From Sinorhizobium mexicanum (GTDB lineage: Bacteria > Pseudomonadota > Alphaproteobacteria > Rhizobiales > Rhizobiaceae), in NCBI RefSeq assembly GCF_013488225.1, contig NZ_CP041238.1, positions 2,629,501-2,693,500 on the forward strand: 64,000 nt of DNA, written 5' to 3'. Of the stretch, positions 16,855 to 26,872 are shown in pieces (positions within the stretch are counted from its first letter, which is position 1; every line of letters starts with the position of its first letter). The position numbers and the translations under genes are program-made. A model generated the notes under the pieces. The model was not told the DNA's origin. It ran no database searches and saw nothing but the letters and a program-made list of their open reading frames with translations.

Positions 16855-17310
16855 GTGAGCAAGCGTCTCGACTACAACCAGATCGCACCAGCCGGCGTCA
16901 AAGCCCTTGGCGGAGTCTATGGCTATATCATGCAGAGCAGCCTCCCTCCGGTGCTGGTCGATCTGGTCTATCTTCGTATCTCCCAGATCAACAACTGCGC
17001 CTACTGCCTCGACATGCACACGCGTGACCTCATCAAGAAAGGCCAGACAATCGAGAAGATAGCACTGGTGCAGGCATGGGCGGAAGCCGGCAATCTCTTC
17101 GACGAGCGTGAGCGGGCCGCCCTTGCCTGGGCCGAAACGGTGACACGCGTTGCCGAGACTAACGTGCCGAACGAAGCCTACGAAGCCGTGCGTGCGGTGT
17201 TCGACGAGCACGAACTCGTCGATCTCACGATCGCGATCGGCCTGATGAACACCTACAACCGGCTGGCGATCAGTTTCCGCAACACGCCACAGGCTGCACT
17301 GGAAAAGTAA
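16855..17310 (+). CDS. Carboxymuconolactone decarboxylase/AhpD-like family protein
   Basis: A 151-residue all-helical protein with NNCAYCLDMHTRD: redox Cys48/Cys51 and His55, the AhpD-type CxxC...H site. It probably reduces peroxides through a disulfide relay, though the electron donor is unknown. A GTG start at 16855 is used. It follows the cupin gene on the same strand, and both are downstream of the MocR regulator's divergent promoter. Confidence 0.87.
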   Translation: MSKRLDYNQIAPAGVKALGGVYGYIMQSSLPPVLVDLVYLRISQINNCAYCLDMHTRDLIKKGQTIEKIALVQAWAEAGNLFDERERAALAWAETVTRVAETNVPNEAYEAVRAVFDEHELVDLTIAIGLMNTYNRLAISFRNTPQAALEK

Positions 17311-17348
17311 CCGGGCGCCTCCATCGAGGCGCTCCAGATCATCCCACG

Positions 17349-17586
17349 ACAAAGTGTCTAACGACTTTCCGTCAGGAACTGCGTTATTTCGATGGGTTAG
17401 ATGCATTTCGCGGCCTCACCGCACAGCACGCGACCGTCGCGTGACGGGTTTGGCGCATACCTTTCCGCCCTCATCCCTGTACTTGTCACAGGGATCCAGC
17501 AGCGCCGCGTCTGCGGCGCGGAAAGTCTCATCAGCCCAAGGACTTGGGCTGGCTGGGTTCCTGTGACAAGCACAGGAATGAGGGCG
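17349..17586. repeat. Degenerate R1 then complete R3 element
   Basis: 17349-17403 is a decayed R1 copy (GTGTCTAACGACTTTCCGTC). 17467-17586 is an R3 element with CCTCATCCCTGTACTTGTCA on the left, GCCGCGTCTGCGGCGCG and AGCCCAAGGACTTGGGCT inside, and CAAGCACAGGAATGAGG on the right. It fills most of the 372-bp gap before the epimerase. Confidence 0.75.
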
Positions 17587-17682
17587 GAGAAGAAGCGGCA
17601 ACCGACGAAACAGCAGTAGGCTGCCGCCGTGTACTGCGGTCTCACCGATACCGCGAAATGCTGTCAAATCAGGGAGTTGACA

Positions 17683-18594
17683 ATGAAAATATTCATCGCA
17701 GGTGCCACGGGCGCCGTCGGCTTGCCGCTGGTGCGGGCGCTCTTGCCCCTCGGCCATCAGGTGACCGGCATGACGCGGCCCGGCCGCGGGGCGGATCGGC
17801 TACGCGAGCTCGGGGCCGCAGTGTCTTTCGCCGACGCGTTTGACCCGAAGGCGGTCCACCGCGCGATCGAAGCGGCAGCGCCGGACGTGGTGATCGATCA
17901 ACTCACCTGGCTTCCGGCCGACCCCGCCGAGATCATCAAGGCGATGCCCAACGATACCCGCCTTCACCGCGAGGGCGGCGCCAATCTCATCGCCGCGGCG
18001 GAGGAACTGGGTGTCCGCCGCTTCATCATGCAGTCTCGCGGCTTCTATCTGGAGGCTCCGGCAGGAGCGCTCGCCGACGAGACCGCCAAACTGAGGTACG
18101 ACGCGCCCGGCGAGATCGGCGAGAGCACGCGCACCATCGGCGCCTATGAGGACCGGGTGCTCGCCTCGCCGTCGCTCGACGGCGTCGTGCTCCGCTACGG
18201 CTTCTTCTACGGCCCCGGCACCTGGTACCGGCCGGACGGGGCCATCGCGGAGCAGGCGCGCAACGGCGAGTCGGCGATCATCGGCGCAGGAAACGGCGTC
18301 TGGTCGTTCGTGCACATCGACGACGCGATTGCCGCGACGGTCGCATCGCTTGACGCCGAGCCGGGTATCTACAATGTCGTCGACGACGATCCCCTGCCCG
18401 TCTCCGAATGGCTGCCCGCATTCGCCCGCTGGGTCGATGCGCCGGAGCCCCGGCGGGTCAGCGTGGAGGACGCGCTGAAATCGGCAGGCGAGGAAGCAGT
18501 CTACTACCACACCCGCCTGACCGGGGCCTCCAACGGCCGGGCGAAGGCAAATCTCGGCCTCGCGCCACGGCCGCTTCTGTGGAGGGACGCTTGA
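17683..18594 (+). CDS. NAD-dependent epimerase/dehydratase family protein
   Basis: A 303-residue extended SDR with a Rossmann motif at the N-terminus (IFIAGATGAVGLPLV). The YxxxK-like region is ESTRTIGAYEDRV; it lacks a clear YxxxK motif, so it may be an atypical member binding NAD(P)H without epimerase activity. VLRYGFFYGPGTWYRPDG and SFVHIDDAIAA are typical for the family. GGGAG precedes ATG 17683. Convergent with the TetR gene. Confidence 0.82.
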   Translation: MKIFIAGATGAVGLPLVRALLPLGHQVTGMTRPGRGADRLRELGAAVSFADAFDPKAVHRAIEAAAPDVVIDQLTWLPADPAEIIKAMPNDTRLHREGGANLIAAAEELGVRRFIMQSRGFYLEAPAGALADETAKLRYDAPGEIGESTRTIGAYEDRVLASPSLDGVVLRYGFFYGPGTWYRPDGAIAEQARNGESAIIGAGNGVWSFVHIDDAIAATVASLDAEPGIYNVVDDDPLPVSEWLPAFARWVDAPEPRRVSVEDALKSAGEEAVYYHTRLTGASNGRAKANLGLAPRPLLWRDA

Positions 18595-18617
18595 GGCTTG
18601 GGCAACAGGCGGAATAT

Positions 18618-19223
18618 TCAGGAAGCCTGCGGCCGCCTTTCTGCGTCTTTCCTTGCTGACGGCCCGTCCGCCGCGAGCAGTTGCTGCGCCATGCGCTTGG
18701 CCTGCCGGACAGGCTCGGCGGTCCGGGTTATTTGCGCGACCGCAACCGCCCCCTCGTGCAAAAGATTGATCTCGGCCGCGATCCGCTTCGGCTCGGCACA
18801 GCGCGCCGCGTGGGCGAGTTCCTCGAAATAGGCGAGCGACAGGCGCTTGTGCATCAAGGCTGCGCGGAACACGGGATCGACAGCGTCCTTGTGCTCCCCC
18901 GCCGCGCTCAGGAAAATGCAGCCGCGGAACTGCTTGTCGCGGACCGTGGTTTCGAGGAAATCGAATGTCGCCAGAAGACGTTCGGCGGGATCGCTCGCCA
19001 GCTGCTCGACAAAGCTGCGCATGGCGTTGCGGTCCTCCTCGTCGCGCCGTTCGAGCGCCGCCAGGATCAGGTCTTCCTTGGTTTCGAAGTGCCGGTACAG
19101 CGTCGTCTTGGCCACCCCCGCCTCTGCGATGATCAGGTCGATACCCGCCGCGTGATAGCCATGGTCGTTGAACAGCCGGAGTGCGGTGTCGAGCAGGTGA
19201 CCCCGGATCTCTGAACGGCGCAT
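18618..19223 (-). CDS. TetR/AcrR family regulator (YxaF/LmrA-like)
   Basis: A 201-residue protein with HTH at residues 5-50 (AGIDLIIAEAGVAKTTLYRHFETK). The C-terminal domain contains GCIFLSAAGEH, similar to the YxaF/LmrA-type regulators that sense small hydrophobic or electrophilic molecules. Three matching dyads, one just upstream of its start and two in the promoter of the DUF1127-trxB unit, indicate control of itself and of the redox genes. Ligand unknown. Confidence 0.87.
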   Translation of the reverse strand: MRRSEIRGHLLDTALRLFNDHGYHAAGIDLIIAEAGVAKTTLYRHFETKEDLILAALERRDEEDRNAMRSFVEQLASDPAERLLATFDFLETTVRDKQFRGCIFLSAAGEHKDAVDPVFRAALMHKRLSLAYFEELAHAARCAEPKRIAAEINLLHEGAVAVAQITRTAEPVRQAKRMAQQLLAADGPSARKDAERRPQAS

Positions 19224-19238
19224 CTCATCCTCACAATA

Positions 19239-19258
19239 GGTAACAGATCTGTATCGTT
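19239..19258. promoter_or_regulatory. TetR operator, copy a (half-strength)
   Basis: The centre GATC (19246-19249) and the right half TGTATCGT match the consensus ACGATACA-GATC-nGTATCGT, while the left half is degenerate (GGTAACA). It lies 16 bp upstream of the TetR start, so it fits autoregulation. Confidence 0.55.
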
Positions 19259-19508
19259 TTCTAGCGGCAGTGCAGGGCCAATGCAAGGGCTTTCCGAGAC
19301 ATCTCTGCAACATTGCGTGAGGCTCAGAAATCCTTGTTCTCTCACGCTGGCGCTTGATCCCGACACGATCCGCTTCGGCTTTGTAAAGTTCCTGCGTCCC
19401 TGCCACACAGCTCTATACTCACGTGTAGCTGCATTCCCACCGTTCCAGCCGCCAATATCGGCCTAGTTCCCCAGGGAACTCACCTCCTTTGGGGTCTCAG
19501 AATTCGCC

Positions 19509-19565
19509 TTGTCAAACGATACAGATCGGTATATTTTTTCCTCATACGATACAGATCAGTATCGT
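19509..19565 (+). promoter_or_regulatory. Promoter of the DUF1127-trxB unit with two TetR operators
   Basis: TTGTCA (19509-19514) and TATTTT (19532-19537) are spaced 17 bp and look like -35/-10 boxes. Operator b, ACGATACAGATCGGTAT (19516-19532), fills the spacer. Operator c, ACGATACAGATCAGTATCGT (19546-19565), has perfect 7-bp arms (ACGATAC/GTATCGT) and covers the expected start site. The two are exactly 30 bp apart. The 5' leader before DUF1127 would be about 170 nt. Nothing else is seen in the 490-bp gap. Confidence 0.6.
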
Positions 19566-19712
19566 TTATTCACAACACCGGGCGATCGTCCTCCGCGGAC
19601 AACTAAGGAGCGAGGGCGGAGTCCTGGCTCCGCTCGCATGCCGATTTTGCGTTCACAGAAATCACCATTCTCAATCCGGTCGCGCCGGTTGGTTCAATGA
19701 AAGGAACGTCCC

Positions 19713-20929
<1,217 letters not shown>

Positions 20930-20957
20930 CGGCCGACGCGCCACGCCCGGCCCCTGA

Positions 20958-21008
20958 GAAAGCGCGGACCTCGACCCGTAGTCCCTTTTGCCGAAGGTCC
21001 GCGCTTTC
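20958..21008. terminator. 14-bp inverted repeat after trxB
   Basis: GAAAGCGCGGACCT (20958-20971) and AGGTCCGCGCTTTC (20995-21008) form a perfect stem with a 23-nt loop. There is no clear T run. It may end or attenuate trxB transcription before the LysR gene. Confidence 0.5.
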
Positions 21009-21118
21009 GGGAGGCCCTTCTGGATGCCCTTGCATTCGAACAGCGCCAGAGTAACAACCAGTGTCTCTCTTTGCCGAAATCGACGGCCGTTCAATCAAAG
21101 CCACGCGAGATGCGATCC

Positions 21119-21997
21119 ATGGACATCCATCAGGTCAGGTACTTCCTCAATCTGGCTGAAACGTTGAACTTCACGGAAGCCGCGCGCCGAAGCGGTGTCT
21201 CGCAGCCGAGTCTGACGCGCGCGATCCAGCGTCTGGAGGAAGAACTGGGCAGCCCGCTGATCTATCGCGATGGCAAGGACAGCCGCCTGACGGCGCTCGG
21301 CCGCGACATCCAGGCCGAGTTCATGCGGATCGAACTCGCGCTCAGGAACGTGCGCGAACATTCCGAGAGCACGGTGCTCGGCCGGCGCCGCATCCTCGAC
21401 ATCGCCGTTGCACCGACCATCGGTCCCGCCCCATTTGCCGCATTCTTCGACGACGCGCTTCGCGAGCTTCCTTCCGTGAAGATCAACATCCACCAGCTAT
21501 TGGCCGGCGAAGGTGCGAACGAGGTGCTTTCGGGCAAATACCACGCCTGCATCCTGCCGCGGGCGCCGCGCCCCAACCCGAAGCTCAACGTCGTGCCGCT
21601 CTTTCGCGAGCGATTCCTCCTCGCCTGCGCGGAGAACCATCCGCTGGCGGCCGAAAATGTCGTCAGCACCGGGGAGCTCGCCGCCTATCCCTTTGTCGAC
21701 CGGCTGGCCTGCGAGTTCCACACCGAGATCACCGAGCACCTGATGGACCATGATGCCGTCATGCAGCCGCGCTTCAGTGCCGAGCGCGAGGACTGGGTGC
21801 AGCAGATGGTCGCCGACGGCCGCGCGATCTGCATCATGCCCGAGCGGTCCGTCGTCGTGCGGGGCATAGTGACCCGCGCAGTCGAAGGAATATCCCTGGA
21901 GCGCGAACTCGTGTTCGTAACGGTTTCCGGCTCCGGCACGCCGCGCGAGATCCGCAAGATCGCTGAGTTGGCGGCTCGGCGCGACTGGGCGACGTGA
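21119..21997 (+). CDS. LysR family regulator in redox-repair locus
   Basis: A 292-residue LTTR. HTH at residues 3-60 (FLNLAETLNFTEAARRSGVS). Four Cys (144, 170, 198, 238) lie in the effector domain. A LysR protein next to trxB in Sinorhizobium (LsrB) is a Cys-based oxidative-stress sensor; the layout here is similar, but the neighbours and the identity were not verified, so no name is given. The next genes, msrB and msrA, are likely targets. ATG 21119 is chosen over 21110 for its standard LTTR N-terminus. Confidence 0.87.
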   Translation: MDIHQVRYFLNLAETLNFTEAARRSGVSQPSLTRAIQRLEEELGSPLIYRDGKDSRLTALGRDIQAEFMRIELALRNVREHSESTVLGRRRILDIAVAPTIGPAPFAAFFDDALRELPSVKINIHQLLAGEGANEVLSGKYHACILPRAPRPNPKLNVVPLFRERFLLACAENHPLAAENVVSTGELAAYPFVDRLACEFHTEITEHLMDHDAVMQPRFSAEREDWVQQMVADGRAICIMPERSVVVRGIVTRAVEGISLERELVFVTVSGSGTPREIRKIAELAARRDWAT

Positions 21998-22109
21998 GCG
22001 GGAGAACCGGCTTTTTCGCGCGGCTATGGAATCTATGCACGTCCGATATTGGGAATTCTCGTGATCCCTCGCCATATTCAGGCAGCAAATACAGCAACGG
22101 AGACAGGCA

Positions 22110-22553
22110 ATGACCTATAAAAAGACCGACGAAGCGGTCAGCAAGCTGACGCCCGAGCAGTATCGGGTGACCCAGCAGAATGGTACGGAACGCCCCTTCA
22201 CGGGCGAGTATAATGACAACAAGCGGTCGGGAATCTATGTCGACATCGTTTCCGGCGAGCCGCTGTTCGCCTCGGCCGACAAGTTCGATTCCGGCTGCGG
22301 CTGGCCGAGCTTTACCAAGCCGATCGTGTCGGCAAACGTCAAGGAACTGCGGGACCACTCCCATGGTATGATCCGCACCGAGGTGCGCTCGATGCATGGC
22401 GACAGTCACCTCGGCCATGTGTTTCCCGATGGCCCCCGAGACCGGGGCGGCTTGCGTTACTGCATCAATTCCGCCTCATTGCGCTTCGTTCCGCGTGAGG
22501 ACATGGAGGCCGAGGGCTACGGCGCATATATCAACCAGGTAGAGGATATCTGA
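22110..22553 (+). CDS. msrB: Peptide-methionine (R)-S-oxide reductase MsrB
   Basis: A 147-residue MsrB. Catalytic Cys118 in [12 protein letters not shown], the candidate resolving Cys63 in SGCGWPSF, and substrate-site His100/His103 in GDSHLGHVF. The zinc-binding CxxC pairs are absent, so it is of the zinc-free type. It repairs methionine-R-sulfoxide in proteins using thioredoxin. Its stop codon is immediately followed by the msrA start (22554), so the two are translationally coupled. Confidence 0.95.
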   Translation: MTYKKTDEAVSKLTPEQYRVTQQNGTERPFTGEYNDNKRSGIYVDIVSGEPLFASADKFDSGCGWPSFTKPIVSANVKELRDHSHGMIRTEVRSMHGDSHLGHVFPDGPRDRGGLRYCINSASLRFVPREDMEAEGYGAYINQVEDI

Positions 22554-23060
22554 ATGACCGAGAGAGCTGTTTTGGCCGGTGGCTGCTTCTGGGGGATGCA
22601 GGACTTGATCCGCAAGCTCCCCGGCGTCATCGAAACCCGCGTTGGTTACACCGGCGGCGACGTGCCGAATGCAACCTACCGCAATCACGGCACCCACGCC
22701 GAGGGCATCGAGATCATTTTCGATCCCGAGAAGACCAGCTACAGGCGGATCCTGGAGTTCTTCTTCCAGATCCACGATCCCACCACGAAAAACCGGCAGG
22801 GCAACGATATCGGCCTCTCCTATCGCTCGGCGATCTACTACGCCGACGATGAGCAGAAGCGGGTTGCCGAGGACACGATCGCAGACGTGGATGCCTCGGG
22901 CCTTTGGCCGGGCAAGGTGGTGACCGAAGTCGAGCCGGTGGGAGATTTCTGGGAGGCCGAGCCGGAGCACCAGGATTACCTGGAGCGCCTCCCCAACGGC
23001 TACACCTGCCACTTCGCGCGCCCCAACTGGGTGCTGCCCCGGCGGTCGGCGGCCGAATAA
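22554..23060 (+). CDS. msrA: Peptide-methionine (S)-S-oxide reductase MsrA
   Basis: A 168-residue MsrA. The catalytic GGCFWG places Cys11 near the N-terminus, followed by RVGYTGGD and [15 protein letters not shown]. The only other Cys is in GYTCHFARP, which could act as the resolving Cys. It repairs methionine-S-sulfoxide and complements MsrB encoded directly upstream. Together with TrxB they cover both sulfoxide stereoisomers. Confidence 0.95.
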   Translation: MTERAVLAGGCFWGMQDLIRKLPGVIETRVGYTGGDVPNATYRNHGTHAEGIEIIFDPEKTSYRRILEFFFQIHDPTTKNRQGNDIGLSYRSAIYYADDEQKRVAEDTIADVDASGLWPGKVVTEVEPVGDFWEAEPEHQDYLERLPNGYTCHFARPNWVLPRRSAAE

Positions 23061-23662
23061 CCCGGCCGCCTGTCTCCGGCAAGGAGACCATCCGTCAACT
23101 TCGAGGGGGCCCGCCGGATAACGCCGAGCCCTTCAGACCGAGCAAACGATGCCTTCTTCGCCCTCATCCCTGTGCTTGTCGCAGGGATGAGGGCTGCGCC
23201 GCGTCTGCGGGGCGGGAGAGTCTTTTCAGCCCAAGGACTTGGGCTGGCTGGTTTCCTGTGACGAGCACGGGAATGAGGAGCTTGGGGTAACGGCTGAGCA
23301 AATAACGAGGGATGGTCGGGTATCGATGCGTCAGTCACGCAACCACCGGCGCTCCGTCATCGGGACCGCTACGTGGGGTGCACTGCGCACCAACGCCCTC
23401 CCTCATCCCTGTGCTTGTCACAGGGATCCAGCCACGGCCGCGCCGTGAGTGACTCCGTCTGACCTCAACACCGATGATGCGGGAGCGGCACCCCCATTCC
23501 GGTGCGCGCTGGATTCCCGTGATGCCGAACCGCAACCGGCGAGCCAGCAGCAGGCTGCTGTCGTGTACTGTAAACGCCTGAAAAGACGCGCAAAGGTGTA
23601 GGTACCCGGTTGCCCCGTTGCAGATGTAGAATAGGCGTTTCCTTATAGCAAAGGAGGCGACC
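23061..23662. repeat. Gap with two R3 elements
   Basis: A 600-bp gap. 23159-23281 is an R3 element with an intact centre AGCCCAAGGACTTGGGCT. 23397-23461 is a second, truncated R3 copy followed by GTGAGTGACTCCGTC, a segment also seen near 63940. The last 100 bp should hold the promoter of the hydrolase-OsmC gene. No ORF is supported. Confidence 0.65.
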
Positions 23663-24892
23663 ATGGCTTTCAACACGCAACGGCTCCAATTTCCCGGCCA
23701 TTCCGGCGCAACGCTCGCCGCCCGCCTCGATTTGCCCAACGGGCCATTGCGCGCCTACGCGCTTTTTGCCCATTGCTTCACCTGCTCCAAGGATTTCGTG
23801 GCGGCGCGCCGCGTTGCGGCCGAGCTTGCGCGCGAAGGCGTCGCGGTCCTGCGCTTCGATTTTACGGGTCTCGGGTCGAGCGGAGGCGAATTCGCCTCGA
23901 CGAACTTCTCCTCCAACGTCGCCGACCTTCTTTCGGCCGCCGACTATCTCCGTCAACACTATGAGGCGCCGTCATTGCTGATCGGTCACTCGCTCGGCGG
24001 CGCAGCGGTGCTGGCCGTCGCCGGCAGCATTCCCGAAGTGCGCGCAGTGGCCACCATCGGCGCGCCGGCCGATGTCGGCCACGTGCTGAAAAACTTCGGA
24101 GCGAGCCTCGAGGAAATCGAGACAAGCGGCGCGGCGGAAGTCGATCTTGCCGGGCGCAAGTTCGTTATTCGAAAGCAATTTGTCGAGGACGCCCGTGCGC
24201 ACCGCATCAAGGACGCCGTTGCGGCATTGAAAAAGCCCCTCCTCATCCTTCACGCGCCGCTGGACCAGACGGTCGGAATCGAGAACGCGACCGAAATCTT
24301 CCTCGCGGCCAAACATCCGAAAAGCTTCGTTTCGCTGGACAAGGCCGACCACCTGCTCACCGACCCTGAAGACGCAGCCTTCGCGGGGCGAATGATTTCG
24401 GGATGGCTGACGCGCTATCTCGCCGCCGACACGCCGCAGGGCACGGGCCTGGTCGAACATGTCCGCGTGACGGAGACGGGCGAAGGCAAGTTTCAGAACG
24501 CGGTTCAGGCCGGCGGCCATCGGCTTTTTGCCGACGAACCGGAAAATGCGGGCGGGCTCGATTCCGGTCCCTCGCCCTATGATTTCCTGTCGATCGCACT
24601 CGGCGCCTGCACCTCGATGACGCTGCGCCTCTATGCCGGTCACAAGGGGCTTACGCTCGGCCGCATCGGCGTCGACGTCTCGCATGCCAAGGTCCACGCC
24701 AGGGACTGCGAGGAATGCACCGAAGCGGAACGGGCCGGCGGCGCCAGGATCGACCATTTCGAGCGCGTCATCTCCATCGATGGAGAAGTCTCGGAGGAGC
24801 TTCGCGACAAGATCGTCGAAATTGCCGGCAAGTGCCCGGTCCACCGCACGCTCGAAGCCGTGGCGAAGATAAAGACCGTCGTGAAGTCATAA
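23663..24892 (+). CDS. Bifunctional alpha/beta hydrolase - OsmC family protein
   Basis: A 409-residue fusion. Residues 1-255 are an alpha/beta hydrolase with elbow GHSLGG (Ser110), Asp201 and His230. Residues 265-409 are an OsmC/Ohr-type domain with the peroxidatic Cys pair Cys316 (GACTSMTL) and Cys391 (GKCPVHRTL). OsmC domains reduce organic hydroperoxides; the fused hydrolase may supply or process acyl substrates. This fusion is known in proteobacteria. AAAGGAGG precedes the ATG. It lies near the Msr/TrxB locus but is separated by repeats. Confidence 0.9.
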   Translation: MAFNTQRLQFPGHSGATLAARLDLPNGPLRAYALFAHCFTCSKDFVAARRVAAELAREGVAVLRFDFTGLGSSGGEFASTNFSSNVADLLSAADYLRQHYEAPSLLIGHSLGGAAVLAVAGSIPEVRAVATIGAPADVGHVLKNFGASLEEIETSGAAEVDLAGRKFVIRKQFVEDARAHRIKDAVAALKKPLLILHAPLDQTVGIENATEIFLAAKHPKSFVSLDKADHLLTDPEDAAFAGRMISGWLTRYLAADTPQGTGLVEHVRVTETGEGKFQNAVQAGGHRLFADEPENAGGLDSGPSPYDFLSIALGACTSMTLRLYAGHKGLTLGRIGVDVSHAKVHARDCEECTEAERAGGARIDHFERVISIDGEVSEELRDKIVEIAGKCPVHRTLEAVAKIKTVVKS

Positions 24893-24959
24893 GCCCCCGC
24901 ACGTTCAAAAGCGCCACGACGTCCTGCCTCGTCGGTTGCGGTGTGGCAAGGCTTTCCTC

Positions 24960-25175
24960 GGATCTCTCATTCCTGTGCTTGTCACGGGAATCCAGACAGC
25001 CCCTACAGCGCGGCGCGTCTGATCAGACGCGCAAAGGACGCTGTAGCACTTTGAATTGCTGCATGTTTTTATCCTTAAATCGGCTACGATTTAAGGATAC
25101 ATGCAGTCCTTGGGCTGAAAGGCTCTTCCGCGCCGCGGACGCGGCGCTGCTGGACCCCAAGCACAGGGATGAGGG
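24960..25175. repeat. R3 element interrupted by an R2 element
   Basis: R3 ends are seen at 24965-24995 (CTCATTCCTGTGCTTGTCAC) and 25108-25175 (TCCTTGGGCTGAAAGG ... AAGCACAGGGATGAGGG). Between them, at 25012-25107, is a complete R2 unit (CTACAGCG to CATGCAG). The break lies in the R3 centre that elsewhere reads AGCCCAAGTCCTTGGGCT. This is a nested insertion. The surrounding 480-bp gap has no supported gene. Confidence 0.75.
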
Positions 25176-25371
25176 CGAGAAGAGCATCCCAGTTGCGTTA
25201 CTGCCGTGCACCGTGGCGTCTGAAAGACACCACAGAGCTGTAGGGAGTGCACGATAGCTTCAGCCGTCCTCCCCGAACGGCGCCGCATGTGGTTCCGTCC
25301 ATGCGGCGGCTAACGCGACCCTGCAATCCTGTGGTACTCTCCCGGGAGGACATGATGAGGGGCCTGATGCG

Positions 25372-26181
25372 ATGTTGCGCGTGTTGGCGTTGATCCTGTT
25401 TCTCACCGGAATTCCGATGCAGGCCGCCGCCGCGCCTCCGGATGCGGCGCCTTCGGATGTCGATCTGGAACTCGTGCTGGCGGTCGACATGTCGGGCTCG
25501 ATGGACATGGAGGAGGCGCGCGTGCAGCGCCTCGGCTACCTTGAGGCACTGAGGCACCCGGACTTCCTCAACGCCATCAAGGGCGGTTACCTCGGACGTA
25601 TCGCCATCAGCTATTTTGAATGGGCGGGGCTGGTGAACGAAGACTCGGTGCTGGACTGGCAGGTGATCGCGGACGCCGGGGACGTCCAAGCCTTCACCGC
25701 CCGGCTCGAAAGCCGCCCGGTCGGAACGCGGCGCGGCACTTCCATCTCCAACGCGATCCTGTTCGGAACAAACCTGATCGAGTCAAACGCCTATTCCGGA
25801 GCGCGCCGTGTCCTGGACCTTTCCGGCGACGGGCAAAACAACACCGGACCGCTGGTCGCGCCGGCCCGTGCAGCCGCGCTAGCGCGCGGGATCGTCATCA
25901 ACGGATTGGCGATCCTCATCCGGCCCCCCAATCTCGGCGTTCCGCTCGATCAGTATTATTCGGAATGCGTCATCGGAGGCCCCGGCTCCTTCATGATCCC
26001 GGTGCACGAGCCGGAAGACTTTGCCGTTGCCGTCCGCCAGAAACTGCTCCTCGAGGTCAGCGCCCGCACGCTTCGCCTGGCTCCGCGGCCGGTCGCCGCG
26101 ACACCTGCAGTCGATTGCCTGATCGGCGAGAGGCTCAATCCGAATTTTATCGAGCGGGTATTTCCGGAATTGAACCGATAG
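25372..26181 (+). CDS. DUF1194 protein: exported von Willebrand factor A-like domain
   Basis: A 269-residue protein with a signal peptide (residues 1-21, ending AAAAP). The vWA core follows: VLAVDMSGSMDMEEA carries the MIDAS DxSxS motif, LDLSGDGQNNTG the second metal-site Asp, and RRGTSISNAI a central Thr/Ser. GLAILIRPPN and YYSECVIGGPGSFM are typical of DUF1194. Likely a periplasmic metal-dependent binding protein; partner unknown. A paralog lies at 48554-49345. Confidence 0.88.
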   Translation: MLRVLALILFLTGIPMQAAAAPPDAAPSDVDLELVLAVDMSGSMDMEEARVQRLGYLEALRHPDFLNAIKGGYLGRIAISYFEWAGLVNEDSVLDWQVIADAGDVQAFTARLESRPVGTRRGTSISNAILFGTNLIESNAYSGARRVLDLSGDGQNNTGPLVAPARAAALARGIVINGLAILIRPPNLGVPLDQYYSECVIGGPGSFMIPVHEPEDFAVAVRQKLLLEVSARTLRLAPRPVAATPAVDCLIGERLNPNFIERVFPELNR

Positions 26182-26227
26182 ATCGTCTCAGCGGACTTTC
26201 TGAACCACGAAGCCCAGACGGAAAACG

Positions 26228-26608
26228 TCAGATATCGCCGATTACCATCCAGACGATGAGAGCCGCGAGGAAAACCCACATCGCGACGATTGCGACCAGC
26301 CCGCCTCGACTGGTGGGCCGCTCGGTGCGCTTCGTTGCCTCGGTGCGCAATTGCGCCAGAACGTCGTCCGGGATCAGCCTGATGACGGCGATGATGCCGA
26401 GCGGGACGATGACGAGGTCGTCGAGATATCCGAGGACCGGGATGAAGTCGGGGATCAGGTCGATCGGCGACAGGGCATAGGCCGCGACCGCCCCGGCTGC
26501 GAGCTTCGCATACCAGGGAACGCGCCGGTCACGCGCCGCCAGCCACAGGACGATCACGTCCCGCTTGATGCCTCTTGCCCATTTCTTTGCCCGGTCCAGC
26601 CACTGCAT
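26228..26608 (-). CDS. YkvA/DUF1232 family membrane protein
   Basis: A 126-residue protein with the DUF1232 core AKLAAGAVAAYALSPIDLIP and DFIPVLGYLDDLVIVPLG, and a C-terminal membrane helix (GLVAIVAMWVFLAALIVWMV). It is an integral inner-membrane protein of unknown role. It converges with the DUF1194 gene. Confidence 0.87.
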   Translation of the reverse strand: MQWLDRAKKWARGIKRDVIVLWLAARDRRVPWYAKLAAGAVAAYALSPIDLIPDFIPVLGYLDDLVIVPLGIIAVIRLIPDDVLAQLRTEATKRTERPTSRGGLVAIVAMWVFLAALIVWMVIGDI

Positions 26609-26614
26609 GTTCCC

Positions 26615-26720
26615 TACTGCAGGTTTCCTTAAATCGTACTCGATTTAAGACTAAAAACATGCAGCACGTCAAAGTGCTACAGCGTCCTTTGCGCGTCTGA
26701 TAAGACGCGCGGCGCTGTAG
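26615..26720. repeat. R2 element, inverted orientation
   Basis: From CTACTGCAGG, through the AAATCGTACTCGATTT hairpin, to GACGCGCGGCGCTGTAG. It is the reverse-oriented R2 type with the CATGCAG end next to the YkvA start. Confidence 0.75.
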
Positions 26721-26872
26721 ATACAAGATTCTCGCCGGCGCCGCACTTGCGTCTTCGGCACGGGTCAACAGCAGGACCATCGGCTTTAGAGTGATACCCG
26801 ATCCGATTGGATCGTTTTGGAAACCGGTGGGGTTCGCAGGTCGCAGCCTCTCGGAGCCGCCCAGTGGCTACA

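Noticed and set aside
21119..21997. Naming the LysR protein LsrB
   Set aside because: It lies beside trxB like LsrB, but the Cys spacing and neighbours could not be verified, so no symbol was given.
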